A stretch of DNA of 64,000 nt from Frigoribacterium sp. Leaf263 (GTDB lineage: Bacteria > Actinomycetota > Actinomycetes > Actinomycetales > Microbacteriaceae), in NCBI RefSeq assembly GCF_001422285.1, contig NZ_LMMO01000006.1, forward strand, positions 2,333-66,332, read 5' to 3'. A program made the translations under genes and the position numbers. Under the pieces are notes generated by a model. That model did no database searches. It was given only the letters and a program-made list of their open reading frames with translations, and was not told the DNA's origin. Of this stretch, positions 42,934 through 52,189 are shown one piece after another (the first letter of the stretch is position 1; every line of letters begins with the position of its first letter).

Positions 42934-42972
42934 AGTATGGACTTGACAAGACGATTTGGCAAAACGTATTGT
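42934..42972. promoter_or_regulatory. Overlapping divergent promoters with LacI operator
   Basis: Plus strand: TTGACA (42943-42948), 18-bp spacer, TATTGT (42967-42972). Minus strand: TTGCCA (42962-42957), 17-bp spacer, CATACT (42939-42934). The 17-bp pseudo-palindrome ACGATTTGGCAAAACGT (42951-42967, one mismatch) lies inside both promoters, so one LacI dimer could block both. Confidence 0.7.
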
Positions 42973-43059
42973 CAGTGCCGTCGCCCCCCACGACGCGTGC
43001 CTGACCCCCGGCACCTCCCTCGCAATCATGCAATGTCGCACAGAATTGGAGTCGAAGTG

Positions 43060-44376
43060 ATGATGCTTCGTACAGACCCACGGAAGTCCCGCCGTGTCCC
43101 GGCCATCGCAGCCGGAGCTCTCGCGGTTGTCAGCGCAGTCGTCCTGTCGGGCTGTGGTGCCGGAGGAGGTTCCCCCACAGCGGGGGACGACTCCATCACT
43201 GTTCTCGTCGAAGCAGGTGGCCATGGCGAGCTGCAGCCCATCGCGGACCAGTTCAAGGAAGACACCGGCACCTCGGTGACCTTCGTGGAACTCCCGTACG
43301 ACGGTCTCTACAACCGACTGAACAGCGAGTTCAGCTCAGGATCGCTCTCGTTCGATGTCGCCGCACTGGATTCGATCTGGCTGCCCACCTTCGCTGAGGC
43401 GCTGACCCCCCTCGATGACATGTTCACCGACGAGGTGCAGTCGGACCTGTTCCCTGCGCTCGTCACCGAGGCACAGGTCGACGATTCGTTCGTCGGAATG
43501 CCGGCCTGGACGAACTCCGAGATCCTCTACTACCGCACCGACCTCTTCGAAGATCCCGCACAGCAGTCAGCGTTCAAATCCGAGTACGGCTACGACCTGA
43601 CTCCGCCCACGACCTGGGATCAGTACTCCGACGTCGCTGAGTTCTTCACCCAGGACACCGACAGCGACGGACAGGTCGACGTCTACGGCACTGATGTCAA
43701 GGGCGCGGTCGAGACCGAGTGGCTCGCCACGCTGTCCCAGACCGGCGAGAAAGACATGGTCGTCGGCGATGACGGCACCGTGTCCCTCGGTGATGCCGAC
43801 AGCCTCGCGGCGCTGGACTTCTACACCAGCCTGCTGTCCTCGGCGCCTTCGGGTGCCGCGCAGCTGGACTGGGCTGGCTCGCAGAACCTCTTCAACCAGG
43901 GTCAGTTGGCGATGATGCGGTTCTGGGCCCACGCCTACAAGCAGATCCCCGCCGACTCGGCGGTGAGCGGCAATGTCGGCGTCACCACGATGGTGGGTGG
44001 CCCTGGCGGGGTCGCGGGTGTTCCCGGCGCCTGGTATCTGTCGGTTCCTGCGGGGACGGCCAAACAGGATAAGGCGCTGGAATTCGTGCAGTACGCCTAC
44101 GACAACAACGAGCTTTCGGTGGATACCGACCTGGGACTCGCTTCCCGGATCTCAGTGCTCGAGAAGTACCAGGACGAGCCCGGCTACGAGAACTACAAGC
44201 CTCTCATCGACACCCTGAACGCGGACGCGACAATTCCCCGTCCGGCCACCCCGGAGTGGCAGGAGATCGTCGACACTGCCCTCGTCCCGATGCTCCAGAA
44301 GGCTGTTGTTCCTGGAGCTGACAACCAGCAGCTCCTCGACGACGCCAAGGCGCAAGTGGAATCAATCACCGAATGA
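43060..44376 (+). CDS. ABC transporter sugar-binding lipoprotein (CUT1 type)
   Basis: 438 residues from ATG 43060 (TGGAG eight bases upstream). Signal peptide with lipobox LSGC (Cys32), then a family 1 solute-binding fold (TVLVEAGGHGELQPIADQFK, VGMPAWTNSEILYYRTDLFED, GPGGVAGVPGAWYLSVPAGT). It captures an oligosaccharide outside the cell for the two following permeases. Confidence 0.9.
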   Translation: MMLRTDPRKSRRVPAIAAGALAVVSAVVLSGCGAGGGSPTAGDDSITVLVEAGGHGELQPIADQFKEDTGTSVTFVELPYDGLYNRLNSEFSSGSLSFDVAALDSIWLPTFAEALTPLDDMFTDEVQSDLFPALVTEAQVDDSFVGMPAWTNSEILYYRTDLFEDPAQQSAFKSEYGYDLTPPTTWDQYSDVAEFFTQDTDSDGQVDVYGTDVKGAVETEWLATLSQTGEKDMVVGDDGTVSLGDADSLAALDFYTSLLSSAPSGAAQLDWAGSQNLFNQGQLAMMRFWAHAYKQIPADSAVSGNVGVTTMVGGPGGVAGVPGAWYLSVPAGTAKQDKALEFVQYAYDNNELSVDTDLGLASRISVLEKYQDEPGYENYKPLIDTLNADATIPRPATPEWQEIVDTALVPMLQKAVVPGADNQQLLDDAKAQVESITE

Positions 44377-44458
44377 TCCCGGGCTGCGGCGTCCCGCCTA
44401 TAACGGGGCGCCGCAGCTGTCCACCCGATCTTCGCCACATTCGACCGAAAGTCTCATC

Positions 44459-45352
44459 GTGCGCCTCAACGATCGCCGGTTCGCCCTCTACTTGATGCTG
44501 CCGGCAACTGCCTTCCTCGCCGTGTTCGTCGCATGGCCGCTCGTCCAGTTCGTCTCCAACTCCTTCTTCGAGATAAGCAAGTTCGCTGGCGGCCCCCGCA
44601 CCTTCGTGGGCTTTGACAACTACATCGAAGCCTTCACCTCAGACGACTTCGGCAATGCCGCCTGGCGGACCGTGGTCTATACGATCGTCGTCGTCCTGTT
44701 CGAGTTCGTTCTCGGCCTCACCGTGGCGCTCATCTTCACGGCACTCGGCAACGCGTCTCGAGTGTTCCGCACCATCTTCCTTTACCCCCTGATGATCGCC
44801 CCCATCGTCGCTGGGCTGCTCTGGCGGTTCCTACTCATCGACAATTTCGGCATCGTCAACCAACTTCTGACCGAGGCGCACATCTTGAACGACCCGGGCC
44901 AGATCCAGTGGCTCAGCGACCCCAAGATCGCCCTGTTCTCGGTGGCAATACCCGACATCTGGCTCACGACATCGTTCATATCGCTCGTGCTTTTCGCAGG
45001 TCTGCAGAACATCCCTGGAGACGTCATCGAGGCCGCCAGGCTCGACGGTGCCAGCTACCCGACGGTCCTTTTCCGGATCATTCTGCCGCTCCTCAGGCCC
45101 GTGATAGCCGTTGCCTTGATCCTTCGTGGCATTGACGCGGCACGCGCCTTTGACGTCATCCTCATCCAAACCAACGGTGGGCCACAGCAGAGCACGGAAA
45201 CCATGTCGCTGCTGGTGTATCGAACCCTGGTTCGATTCGGAGAACCCGGCCTAGCCAGCGCCATGGGAACCGTGTATCTGATTGCCATGCTCGCCGTCTC
45301 AGTCACAGCCATCCTGCTCATCTGGCGACCCGGAAATGAGAACACCCGATGA
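44459..45352 (+). CDS. ABC sugar permease, MalF-type
   Basis: 297 residues from GTG 44459. Six TM helices, with the EAA loop DVIEAARLDGASYPTVLFRIILPLL that docks the ATPase. Stop overlaps the next start (ATGA). A longer upstream start runs into the spacer after the binding-protein gene and was rejected. Confidence 0.9.
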   Translation: MRLNDRRFALYLMLPATAFLAVFVAWPLVQFVSNSFFEISKFAGGPRTFVGFDNYIEAFTSDDFGNAAWRTVVYTIVVVLFEFVLGLTVALIFTALGNASRVFRTIFLYPLMIAPIVAGLLWRFLLIDNFGIVNQLLTEAHILNDPGQIQWLSDPKIALFSVAIPDIWLTTSFISLVLFAGLQNIPGDVIEAARLDGASYPTVLFRIILPLLRPVIAVALILRGIDAARAFDVILIQTNGGPQQSTETMSLLVYRTLVRFGEPGLASAMGTVYLIAMLAVSVTAILLIWRPGNENTR

Positions 45353-46188
45353 ACGGCCTCGAAACCAACCGCATCAGCTCCCGAGCTATCCTCTGGGTCG
45401 CCCTCGTCTTGCTGGTCGTGCTCTACGGCTTCCCCTTCCTCTACATGCTCTTCACCTCGTTCAAAACACCACTCGAGACCATCGCAGTGCCGCCGACCGT
45501 TCTCCCGTCGACCTGGACGATCGAGAACTACGCCTCCGCCATCGGACGCGACGGTGTCGTGCCTTCCTTCATCAACAGCGTCGTCACAGCCGTGCTCAGC
45601 ACCGCGATCTCACTGGTCCTCGCGCTGCCAGCCGCGTACGCAGTAACGCGCTACCGCACTCGCTTCGGCCGGTTCTTCATCGTCGCCGCCCTGGTGATGC
45701 GCATGGTGCCCCCCATCGTGATCGGGGTGCCCATGATCGGCATCTTCCGCAGCCTCGGCATCTCCGACACCTCGTTCGCGCTAGCCATCGCCCACGCAAC
45801 CATTTCCCTGCCCCTGTCGATCTGGCTCATGTCGAGCTTTTTCGAGGCCGTGCCCGAAGAACTCGAGGAGGCGGCCAAGATCGACGGGGCGAGCCGGCTT
45901 GGCGCGCTGTGGCGAGTGGTGCTGCCGGTGACTGCCGGCGGTATCGCGGTCACCGCGATCTTCGCCTTCCTCGCGTCGTGGAACGAGTTCCTCTTCGCGC
46001 TTCTGCTCACGGCCACGAGGTCGCAGACCACCCCGATCGTCATCGCCAACTTCCAGACGCAGTTCGGTCTGGACTGGGGCGCGATGACCGCCCTAGCTGT
46101 GATGTATTCCGTGCCCGTGATCCTTCTCGCCCTGGTGCTGCAGCGTCACATCGTCGCCGGCCTGACAGCCGGAGCGGTGAAGGGATGA
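45349..46188 (+). CDS. ABC sugar permease, MalG-type
   Basis: 279 residues, six TM helices, EAA loop EELEEAAKIDGASRLGALWR. Forms a heterodimer with the upstream permease. No ATPase gene accompanies the pair, so a shared MsmK-type ATPase elsewhere in the genome must energise it. Confidence 0.9.
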   Translation: MNGLETNRISSRAILWVALVLLVVLYGFPFLYMLFTSFKTPLETIAVPPTVLPSTWTIENYASAIGRDGVVPSFINSVVTAVLSTAISLVLALPAAYAVTRYRTRFGRFFIVAALVMRMVPPIVIGVPMIGIFRSLGISDTSFALAIAHATISLPLSIWLMSSFFEAVPEELEEAAKIDGASRLGALWRVVLPVTAGGIAVTAIFAFLASWNEFLFALLLTATRSQTTPIVIANFQTQFGLDWGAMTALAVMYSVPVILLALVLQRHIVAGLTAGAVKG

Positions 46189-46249
46189 CGGCCTCAGGGA
46201 GAATGGTCGTGAGCCGAACCGTCCGGCCTCGAGCACCCAGGGGGAGACC

Positions 46250-47332
46250 GTGGCACGCAAAGCAGTAGGCATCAAGGACGTGGCTCGCGAAGCGGGCGTC
46301 TCCGTCACGACGGTCTCGCACATACTCAACGACGTCGAGTCCGCCCGCGCTAGCGACGAAACACGCGAGAGGGTGAAATCCACGGCCAAGCGGCTTGGAT
46401 ATGGTGCCAACCGAATCGCCCGAAGCCTCCGCCGGCAGCAGTCCGACATGATCGGGCTCCTCAGTGAGGAAATTGCGACCACCCCCCACGCGGGTCGAAT
46501 CATCCTTGGCGCCCAAGAGGCCGCCCAAAAACGTGGACTCACCCTCGTTCTGATCAACACCAGCCGCGACCAGCTCGACACCCAGCGTGACAGCGACGCC
46601 CTCCTCCGCCAACAGGTCGACGGGGTGCTCTACGCCACGATGTACCACCGCACCATCAATCTCCCCGAGTCGTTAAAATCTGTCCCGACGGTGCTGATCG
46701 ACTCGGCGTCCCAAGACGGAACCGTCCCATCTGTCGTCCCCGACGAAGAAGGTGGTGCGTTCGCTGCCGTCCAAGAATTGATCGATCACGGCCATCGCCG
46801 GATCGGCTTCGTCACTAACGTGGACGACGTCCCAGCCACCAGAGGTCGCCTGGCCGGCTACCGCCGCGCTCTGGGCGAAGCCGGAATTCAGTTTGACGCT
46901 CAGCTCGTGGTCGCCGAGCAATCCGAGACCCCGGGCGGCTACAAAGCAGCTGTCGAGGTGCTTGATCGCAGTGATCGGCCCACCGGTCTGTTCTGCTACA
47001 ACGACCGAATGGCCATGGGCGCCTATCACGCCGCGTCGGAACTCGGTCTGCGCATCCCAGTCGACCTCTCGATTGTCGGGTTCGACAACCAGGAGCTGAT
47101 CGCCGAAGGCCTGTACCCGGCGCTTACTACGGTCGCGCTGCCGCACTACGAGATGGGGGAGTGGGCCCTCAGCGCCCTGACTGAGCTGATCCTCCCGGAC
47201 ACGACGAACGTGACCTCCTTGGATTCGACCAGAGGGGCCCGGATCTACGAGACCGCGGTGCTCCCCTGCCCGATCGTGCGGCGCAACTCGGTCTCCTCCC
47301 CCCGACCCCTAGGAGAACCCAACCGTGACTGA
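46250..47332 (+). CDS. LacI-family repressor of the sugar cluster
   Basis: 360 residues from GTG 46250 with GGGGGAG upstream. HTH VGIKDVAREAGVSVTTVSHILND and hinge RIARSLRRQQSDMIGLL, then a periplasmic-binding-like effector domain (VPTVLIDSASQ, GLFCYNDRMAMGAY, LSIVGFDNQELI). It probably binds the palindrome at 42951-42967 and releases it on sensing the transported sugar or a product. It lies within the operon, so it is autoregulated. Confidence 0.9.
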   Translation: MARKAVGIKDVAREAGVSVTTVSHILNDVESARASDETRERVKSTAKRLGYGANRIARSLRRQQSDMIGLLSEEIATTPHAGRIILGAQEAAQKRGLTLVLINTSRDQLDTQRDSDALLRQQVDGVLYATMYHRTINLPESLKSVPTVLIDSASQDGTVPSVVPDEEGGAFAAVQELIDHGHRRIGFVTNVDDVPATRGRLAGYRRALGEAGIQFDAQLVVAEQSETPGGYKAAVEVLDRSDRPTGLFCYNDRMAMGAYHAASELGLRIPVDLSIVGFDNQELIAEGLYPALTTVALPHYEMGEWALSALTELILPDTTNVTSLDSTRGARIYETAVLPCPIVRRNSVSSPRPLGEPNRD

Positions 47333-48263
47333 ACTGTTCGTCGTCGGAGAAGCCCTGGTTGACGTGCTCTCGACTCCGACAGGGCAACGAGAACACCCGG
47401 GCGGTAGCCCGCTGAACGTCGCAATCGGGCTTGCGCGCCTCGGCGCATCTGTCACCCTCGCGACCCGCCTTGGCACGGATGCACGGGGCCGGCTGGTCAC
47501 ACAGCACCTCACCGACTCCGCCGTACGCCTGACACCTTCATCCATCGATCCCAGCGTCCGAACCTCCAGTGCAACGGCCACGCTCGAAGCCGACGGGTCT
47601 GCCACCTACGACTTCGATATCAACTGGGACGTCGGCAGCCTCCCTACTTCTGGGTTCGAGCTCGTGCACACGGGATCCATCGGGGCCCTCCTCGCCCCCG
47701 GCGCCGAGAAGGTAGCCACCTGTTTCGAAACAGCTGCGAACGATGTGCTTCGGTCATTCGACCCCAACATCCGACCGTCGGTGCTCGGCCAGCGCCACGA
47801 TGTGCTCCCCATGGTCGAGCGGATCGCGCGTTCCAGCACCGTGGTCAAGATGAGTGACGAGGACGCACATTGGCTGCACCCCGAGCTTGACCCGCTCGAG
47901 GTAACCGCCCACTACGCCCGGTTCGGCGCACAGATCGTTGTCGTGACGGAGGGCGCAAAAGGCAGCCTGCTCCGCGTCGGAAACAACACCTGCCCGATTC
48001 CTTCACAGAGCGTCAACGTCGCCGACACAATCGGCGCCGGCGACTCATTCATGGCCGGTCTCCTCTTCGCCCTCACCCACTCCGTCGGAATCGCAGACGT
48101 CATCGGACGGACTGCAGACTTCAGCGATGTTGTGCGCGCGGCCGGTTTCGCAGCGGCCTGCGCCGCAATCACCGTCGGACGTCCCGGCGCCGATCTTCCC
48201 CGAGCACATGAGCTCGAAGTCCCGCTACAGCACCGCAAAGAAGAGGCATCCGATGAGCAGTGA
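47325..48263 (+). CDS. PfkB-family carbohydrate kinase (fructokinase-like)
   Basis: 312 residues, GTG start overlapping the LacI stop by 8 bp. VGEALVDVL and GGSPLNVAIGLARLGA are the N-terminal PfkB signature. NVADTIGAGDSFMAGLL holds the anion-hole GAGD and catalytic Asp. In this cluster it would phosphorylate the fructose released by GH32. Confidence 0.9.
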   Translation: MTELFVVGEALVDVLSTPTGQREHPGGSPLNVAIGLARLGASVTLATRLGTDARGRLVTQHLTDSAVRLTPSSIDPSVRTSSATATLEADGSATYDFDINWDVGSLPTSGFELVHTGSIGALLAPGAEKVATCFETAANDVLRSFDPNIRPSVLGQRHDVLPMVERIARSSTVVKMSDEDAHWLHPELDPLEVTAHYARFGAQIVVVTEGAKGSLLRVGNNTCPIPSQSVNVADTIGAGDSFMAGLLFALTHSVGIADVIGRTADFSDVVRAAGFAAACAAITVGRPGADLPRAHELEVPLQHRKEEASDEQ

Positions 48264-49587
48264 CAACCGCTATGACGTCACAACGTGGCCGATCGGAGAT
48301 GCGACCCAAGACGTTGGCGAGGTCCTGAACAGCATCATCGCCGACATCGCCTCACGCCAACGCACCAACGAAGCTTCGGATGGTGGCAGACCTGGGGCCG
48401 TCATCGTGATACCGCCGGGCGACTACCCGCTGCGTACCCAGGTTCTCATCAACAGCAGCTTCCTCAGGATCGAGGGCTCCGGGCACGGGTTCACCTCATC
48501 GAGCATCCGTTTCAACGTCCCCGAGGACGAGTGGCCGGACCTGCACGAGCTTTGGCCCGGCGGGAGCCGCATCCTCGTCGACCTGCCGCTCGTTCCTGGC
48601 GCAGCTGAGATCGACGGTGCTGCGTTCGTCGTCGCCCGGGAAGGCAGTCCACGCATCAGTTCCGTCGAGTTCTCGGGCTTCTGCATCGATGGCCTCCACT
48701 TCACGGCCAACGACTCGGACCGGCACCCAGAGAACACTTACGTCAACGGCAAGACCGGCATCTACGTCGCCAGCGCCAACGACTCCTTCAGAGTCACAGG
48801 CATGGGGTTCGTGTACCTCGAGAACGCACTCACGGTCTGCAACGCAGACGCGCTGTCCATCCACGACAACTTCATCGCCGAGTGCGGCAGCTGCATCGAA
48901 CTGCGCGGCTGGGGCCAAGCATCCAAGATCACTGACAACCTCATCGGCGCTGGCCCAGACGGTCACTCGATCTACGCCGAGAACCACGGCGGACTCTTGA
49001 TCGCCACGAACAACGTCTTCCCCCGTGGCGCGAGCAGCGTGCACCTGCGCTCTGTAAGCCGATCGAGCGTCACGGCAAACCGCCTTCACTCCTTCTATCC
49101 AGGCATGGTGGTGCTCTCTGCCGGAAGCTCGGAAAACCTCATCGCTTCCAACCATCTGCTCCGCGACCACGAACCATGGACGCCATTCCTTGACATCGAC
49201 AATGGCCTCGACGACCTCTTCGGCCTGATACAGATAGACGGCAACGACAACTCCATCATCGGCAACCACATCTCAGAGGTGATCGACGCGGCCAGCATCC
49301 AGCCAGCCGGCGCGCGGCCTATCGCTATTCGAGTCGCCTCAGGGACGGGCAACTACATCGCGACGAACCACGTCGTCGCTCGTGAGGCAGACGCGTCGTC
49401 GAGCGGTTCCGCCTTCGAGGCGCAAGTGGACGCCCTGCTATCCACCAAGGCGCTGAACACCATGAACGTGACGACTGTCTCCATCGACTCGGCGGCGCGG
49501 AGCAACACGGTCCTGGATACCGGAACTGACGCCGAGGTGCTCGCTGACCGGACGGTCAACGCGGTGCGGCCGATCCCTACGGTCTGA
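48253..49587 (+). CDS. GH91 family enzyme: intracellular difructose-anhydride hydrolase, or inulin fructotransferase
   Basis: 444 residues. Beta-helix protein closely resembling GH91 inulin fructotransferases: YDVTTWP opening, PGAVIVIPPGDYPLRTQV, NGKTGIYVASANDSF, DNFIAECGSCIELRGWG with Asp205 and Glu216 spaced as in the known catalytic pair, and NHGGLLIATNNVFPRG. Secreted family members have a signal peptide; this one has none and starts at the mature domain, as DFA-III hydrolases do. With uptake genes, GH32 and a kinase, DFA hydrolysis in the cytoplasm is the better reading. Confidence 0.82.
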   Translation: MSSDNRYDVTTWPIGDATQDVGEVLNSIIADIASRQRTNEASDGGRPGAVIVIPPGDYPLRTQVLINSSFLRIEGSGHGFTSSSIRFNVPEDEWPDLHELWPGGSRILVDLPLVPGAAEIDGAAFVVAREGSPRISSVEFSGFCIDGLHFTANDSDRHPENTYVNGKTGIYVASANDSFRVTGMGFVYLENALTVCNADALSIHDNFIAECGSCIELRGWGQASKITDNLIGAGPDGHSIYAENHGGLLIATNNVFPRGASSVHLRSVSRSSVTANRLHSFYPGMVVLSAGSSENLIASNHLLRDHEPWTPFLDIDNGLDDLFGLIQIDGNDNSIIGNHISEVIDAASIQPAGARPIAIRVASGTGNYIATNHVVAREADASSSGSAFEAQVDALLSTKALNTMNVTTVSIDSAARSNTVLDTGTDAEVLADRTVNAVRPIPTV

Positions 49588-49998
49588 GAACGCCCTCACG
49601 GCCACCGATGTGGAGAAACGTCGCCGGCCCGAGCTGGGGGATGGCACACGACCGAGGGCTCCAACGCATCGACAAACGAGGCTGCTGACATAATATATAT
49701 TATCAGCGCTTTGGAGGAGGCTAGAAGGGGTCCAGCGCTGACCAATTGCGCGGTGGCTCAGGCCCTGTCGACAAGGTCGCGGCGCACCCCTGTCCGGCAC
49801 TTTATGGCACCCGTGCGCCCATGTGGCGCTACACGGGCTGCAACCCAGCGGGTTGACCACTGCGGCAACCAGCCCGCCTGCCGCATCACGCGCGACGGGC
49901 GGCTTGTCCCCGACGTCCGCCGTATGCTCAACGTTTAGGGGATTTTGGATGATTTATTAGTTTCCAATAAACCCTTCTAAACAGGCTAATATGGGTAT
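49588..49998. other. Non-coding region with AT-rich palindromes
   Basis: No convincing gene. A 14-bp palindrome ATAATATATATTAT lies at 49690-49703 flanked by GCTGA/TCAGC. Near 49935-49980 an inverted repeat TTTATT-N7-AATAAA sits inside a wider GTTTAGGGG / CCCTTCTAAAC dyad just upstream of the AAA gene. This region is much AT-richer than its surroundings. Confidence 0.45.
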
Positions 49999-49999
49999 G
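49987..49999 (+). promoter_or_regulatory. -10 box TAATAT giving a leaderless AAA mRNA
   Basis: TAATAT (49987-49992) ends six bases before the GTG start at 49999, the spacing seen for leaderless actinobacterial transcripts. No Shine-Dalgarno is present. Confidence 0.5.
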
Positions 50000-51228
50000 T
50001 GGACAGCATCGACAACCCCTACACACCGAACGCCGGCGCCTCCCCCGAGGTGCTCATCGGACGCGAGAACCAGATCGGTGACTTCCGCGTCCTCCTGCAG
50101 CGTCTCGGCAGGGGCCGTTCCGAGCAATCCATGATCGTGACCGGCTTGCGCGGCGTCGGGAAGACGGTGTTGCTGAATCAGTTCCGCGAGATCGCCGCCG
50201 ACTCCAACTGGGAAGTCGTGGAGTTCGAAGCAAGCAAGTATGACGACAACCGCTTCCGGCAGGCCATGTTCTCGCAGCTGAAAGCGGCGCTGTTGCGACT
50301 GTCTCCTCGCACCCGGTGGACAGAGAGAGGCCAGCGTGCAGCGGAGGTTCTGAGCTCATTCGGGGTCGCTGTCGACGGACAAGGCACCTGGTCCCTGTCG
50401 TGGGACATTCCGCCAGCAGAAGGCCTCGCTGACCACGGCGACCTCGGTCTTGACCTCACGGATGTGCTCGTCGCGATCGGTGAGGCAGCCGCCGAACGCA
50501 AGCAGGGTCTTGTGCTCCTGATCGACGAAGTCCAGTTCCTTCGGACATCCCAGCTCGAAGCCCTCATCCAGGCAATCCACAAAACAGTCCAGCGGAAGCT
50601 GCCGGTCACATTCGTTGGTGCCGGCCTCCCGCAGATCGCCGAACTCGCCGGCGATGCCAAGTCCTACGCTGAACGCCTCTTCAAGTTCCCCAAGATCGAC
50701 TCGCTTGAGGGAGACGACGCCCGGAAGGCTCTGACCGAGCCCGCAGCCGGAGAAGGGGCGGTCTACGACTCGGACGCCGTGGACCTGGCCATCGAAATCA
50801 CTCGCGGGTACCCGTACTTCATTCAGGAGTTGGGCTACCAGGTGTGGACGGTCGCCACGGCAAACCGCATTCATCTGGACGACGTGCAGATGGCGCGTGA
50901 GGCGTACGACGCGAAGTTGGATAGCTCCTTCTTCAGAGTGCGACTCGATCGAGCAACACCACTGCAAACCGCCTACATGCGGGCCATGGCAGAGCTTGGA
51001 CCCCGAGCGCAAAAGGCATCGGATGTGGCACGCATCATGGGCCGCGAATCAACGCAGCTCGGACCCACCCGAGCTGAACTGATCGAGATGGGCCTGCTGT
51101 ACACGCCCGAGCACGGCTATGCCGCGTTCACGGTTCCTGACTTCGACCAGTTCATTCTTCGAGCGGTACCTGTCCTGGAGGTACCTCCGATGCAGACTCG
51201 ACGCAGAAAACCCCCTGAAGCCAAGTGA
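49999..51228 (+). CDS. AAA ATPase with C-terminal winged helix (Orc1/Cdc6-like)
   Basis: 409 residues from GTG 49999. Opening PYTPNAGASPEVLIGRENQIGDF, Walker A TGLRGVGKTVLL, Walker B LVLLIDEVQFL and sensor-like VGAGLPQIAEL identify a STAND/AAA_16 ATPase. The C-terminal ~100 residues form a winged helix (AYMRAMAELG...GLLYTPEHGYAAFTVPDF). Such proteins are common on actinobacterial mobile elements; replication, regulation or defence are all possible. Confidence 0.75.
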   Translation: MDSIDNPYTPNAGASPEVLIGRENQIGDFRVLLQRLGRGRSEQSMIVTGLRGVGKTVLLNQFREIAADSNWEVVEFEASKYDDNRFRQAMFSQLKAALLRLSPRTRWTERGQRAAEVLSSFGVAVDGQGTWSLSWDIPPAEGLADHGDLGLDLTDVLVAIGEAAAERKQGLVLLIDEVQFLRTSQLEALIQAIHKTVQRKLPVTFVGAGLPQIAELAGDAKSYAERLFKFPKIDSLEGDDARKALTEPAAGEGAVYDSDAVDLAIEITRGYPYFIQELGYQVWTVATANRIHLDDVQMAREAYDAKLDSSFFRVRLDRATPLQTAYMRAMAELGPRAQKASDVARIMGRESTQLGPTRAELIEMGLLYTPEHGYAAFTVPDFDQFILRAVPVLEVPPMQTRRRKPPEAK

Positions 51229-51237
51229 TCTAGCGCG

Positions 51238-52158
51238 CTAGCGCCCGAGATCCTTACCGCGTTCCTTCTGGGGCCCGGTGCCACGGTTCACGCGTGCCCG
51301 AGGCGCGGCCACTTTCCGCGACTCAGTGAGTGTTTGATTGGCGCTCTTGGGGTAGCTCGTCGACGCGATCGCTGCAGCTCGGCCAGCTGCGGAAGTTTGT
51401 GCCGCTGTGCGCTGAGCAGGCGAGGCTGAACCGTCAGCACTTACGGTCGAGACGGGCGATCCTTCGACAGCCGGACGGCTTTGCTCCTTCTCGTGGGTGT
51501 TCGCGATGCTCTCTTCTGCGGCGCCGTCTGCATGCAGCCGGTCCCGTTCAGCTTCGTGGTCGGCCGCGTCAAGCGAGACGGCTTGGGCGTCGTTGGGCGC
51601 AGCTTCCTCTGCCTCTCCTCTCGCTGGCATCTCTTCCTCACGCGTCGGCTCCGACGCCTCCTCCCCACGCTCGGCATCCTGCTCGAGCGTGGCGGCGGCG
51701 GCGCGGTCGGCCTGTGCTGCGGCGTCCTCGCGGGTGGCGGCGAGGTAGTCGTCGACGGCGTGCATGAGGTCGTCGCGTCGCTTGTCCTCGCTATCGGGGA
51801 ACTGGGCCCGGAGGGAATCGACATCGATGCCGTACCGCTGGTGGGCTTGCTCGCGGACGATCTCGTAGACGTCGCGGGCGCCGGGGTCGACGTTCGAGAG
51901 CGTTGCACCGTAGGTGGCGGCGTTAGCGATCCGCTCGCCGTTGGCGGTGGCCCAGAACGCTTCACGCCCGACCTGGTCGCGGACACTTCGGGTGACCTGC
52001 GCCTGGTCGCGGACGGCGGCCTGTGCGCGCTCGGCGAGCCCGCGGTCGCGCTCCTGTCCGGCGCGCTTGACGGCCTCGGCGACTTGGCCGGCTCCCATCA
52101 TCGCGGCGCGGATGGCGCGGTCGATGTCGGTGCCGACGAGATCTTCTTCTTCGCTCAT
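51238..52158 (-). CDS. Relaxase-linked helical, Ala/Glu-rich protein
   Basis: 306 residues. Residues ~1-150 are helical (DIDRAIRAAMMGAGQVAEAVKRAGQERDRGLAERAQ; HQRYGIDVDSLRAQFPDSED), the rest is disordered Ala/Glu/Ser/Thr. It follows the relaxase on the same strand by 31 bases and is probably a relaxosome or mobilization accessory protein. Family not recognised beyond its usual place in actinobacterial mob operons. Confidence 0.65.
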   Translation of the reverse strand: MSEEEDLVGTDIDRAIRAAMMGAGQVAEAVKRAGQERDRGLAERAQAAVRDQAQVTRSVRDQVGREAFWATANGERIANAATYGATLSNVDPGARDVYEIVREQAHQRYGIDVDSLRAQFPDSEDKRRDDLMHAVDDYLAATREDAAAQADRAAAATLEQDAERGEEASEPTREEEMPARGEAEEAAPNDAQAVSLDAADHEAERDRLHADGAAEESIANTHEKEQSRPAVEGSPVSTVSADGSASPAQRTAAQTSAAGRAAAIASTSYPKSANQTLTESRKVAAPRARVNRGTGPQKERGKDLGR

Positions 52159-52189
52159 GAGCGGTCCCCTATCCTCGTGTCGCTCAGGT

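Noticed and set aside
49711-49938. Plus frame of 75 codons with a Cys pair
   Set aside because: No start signal or homology; could be decayed sequence but is not supportable.
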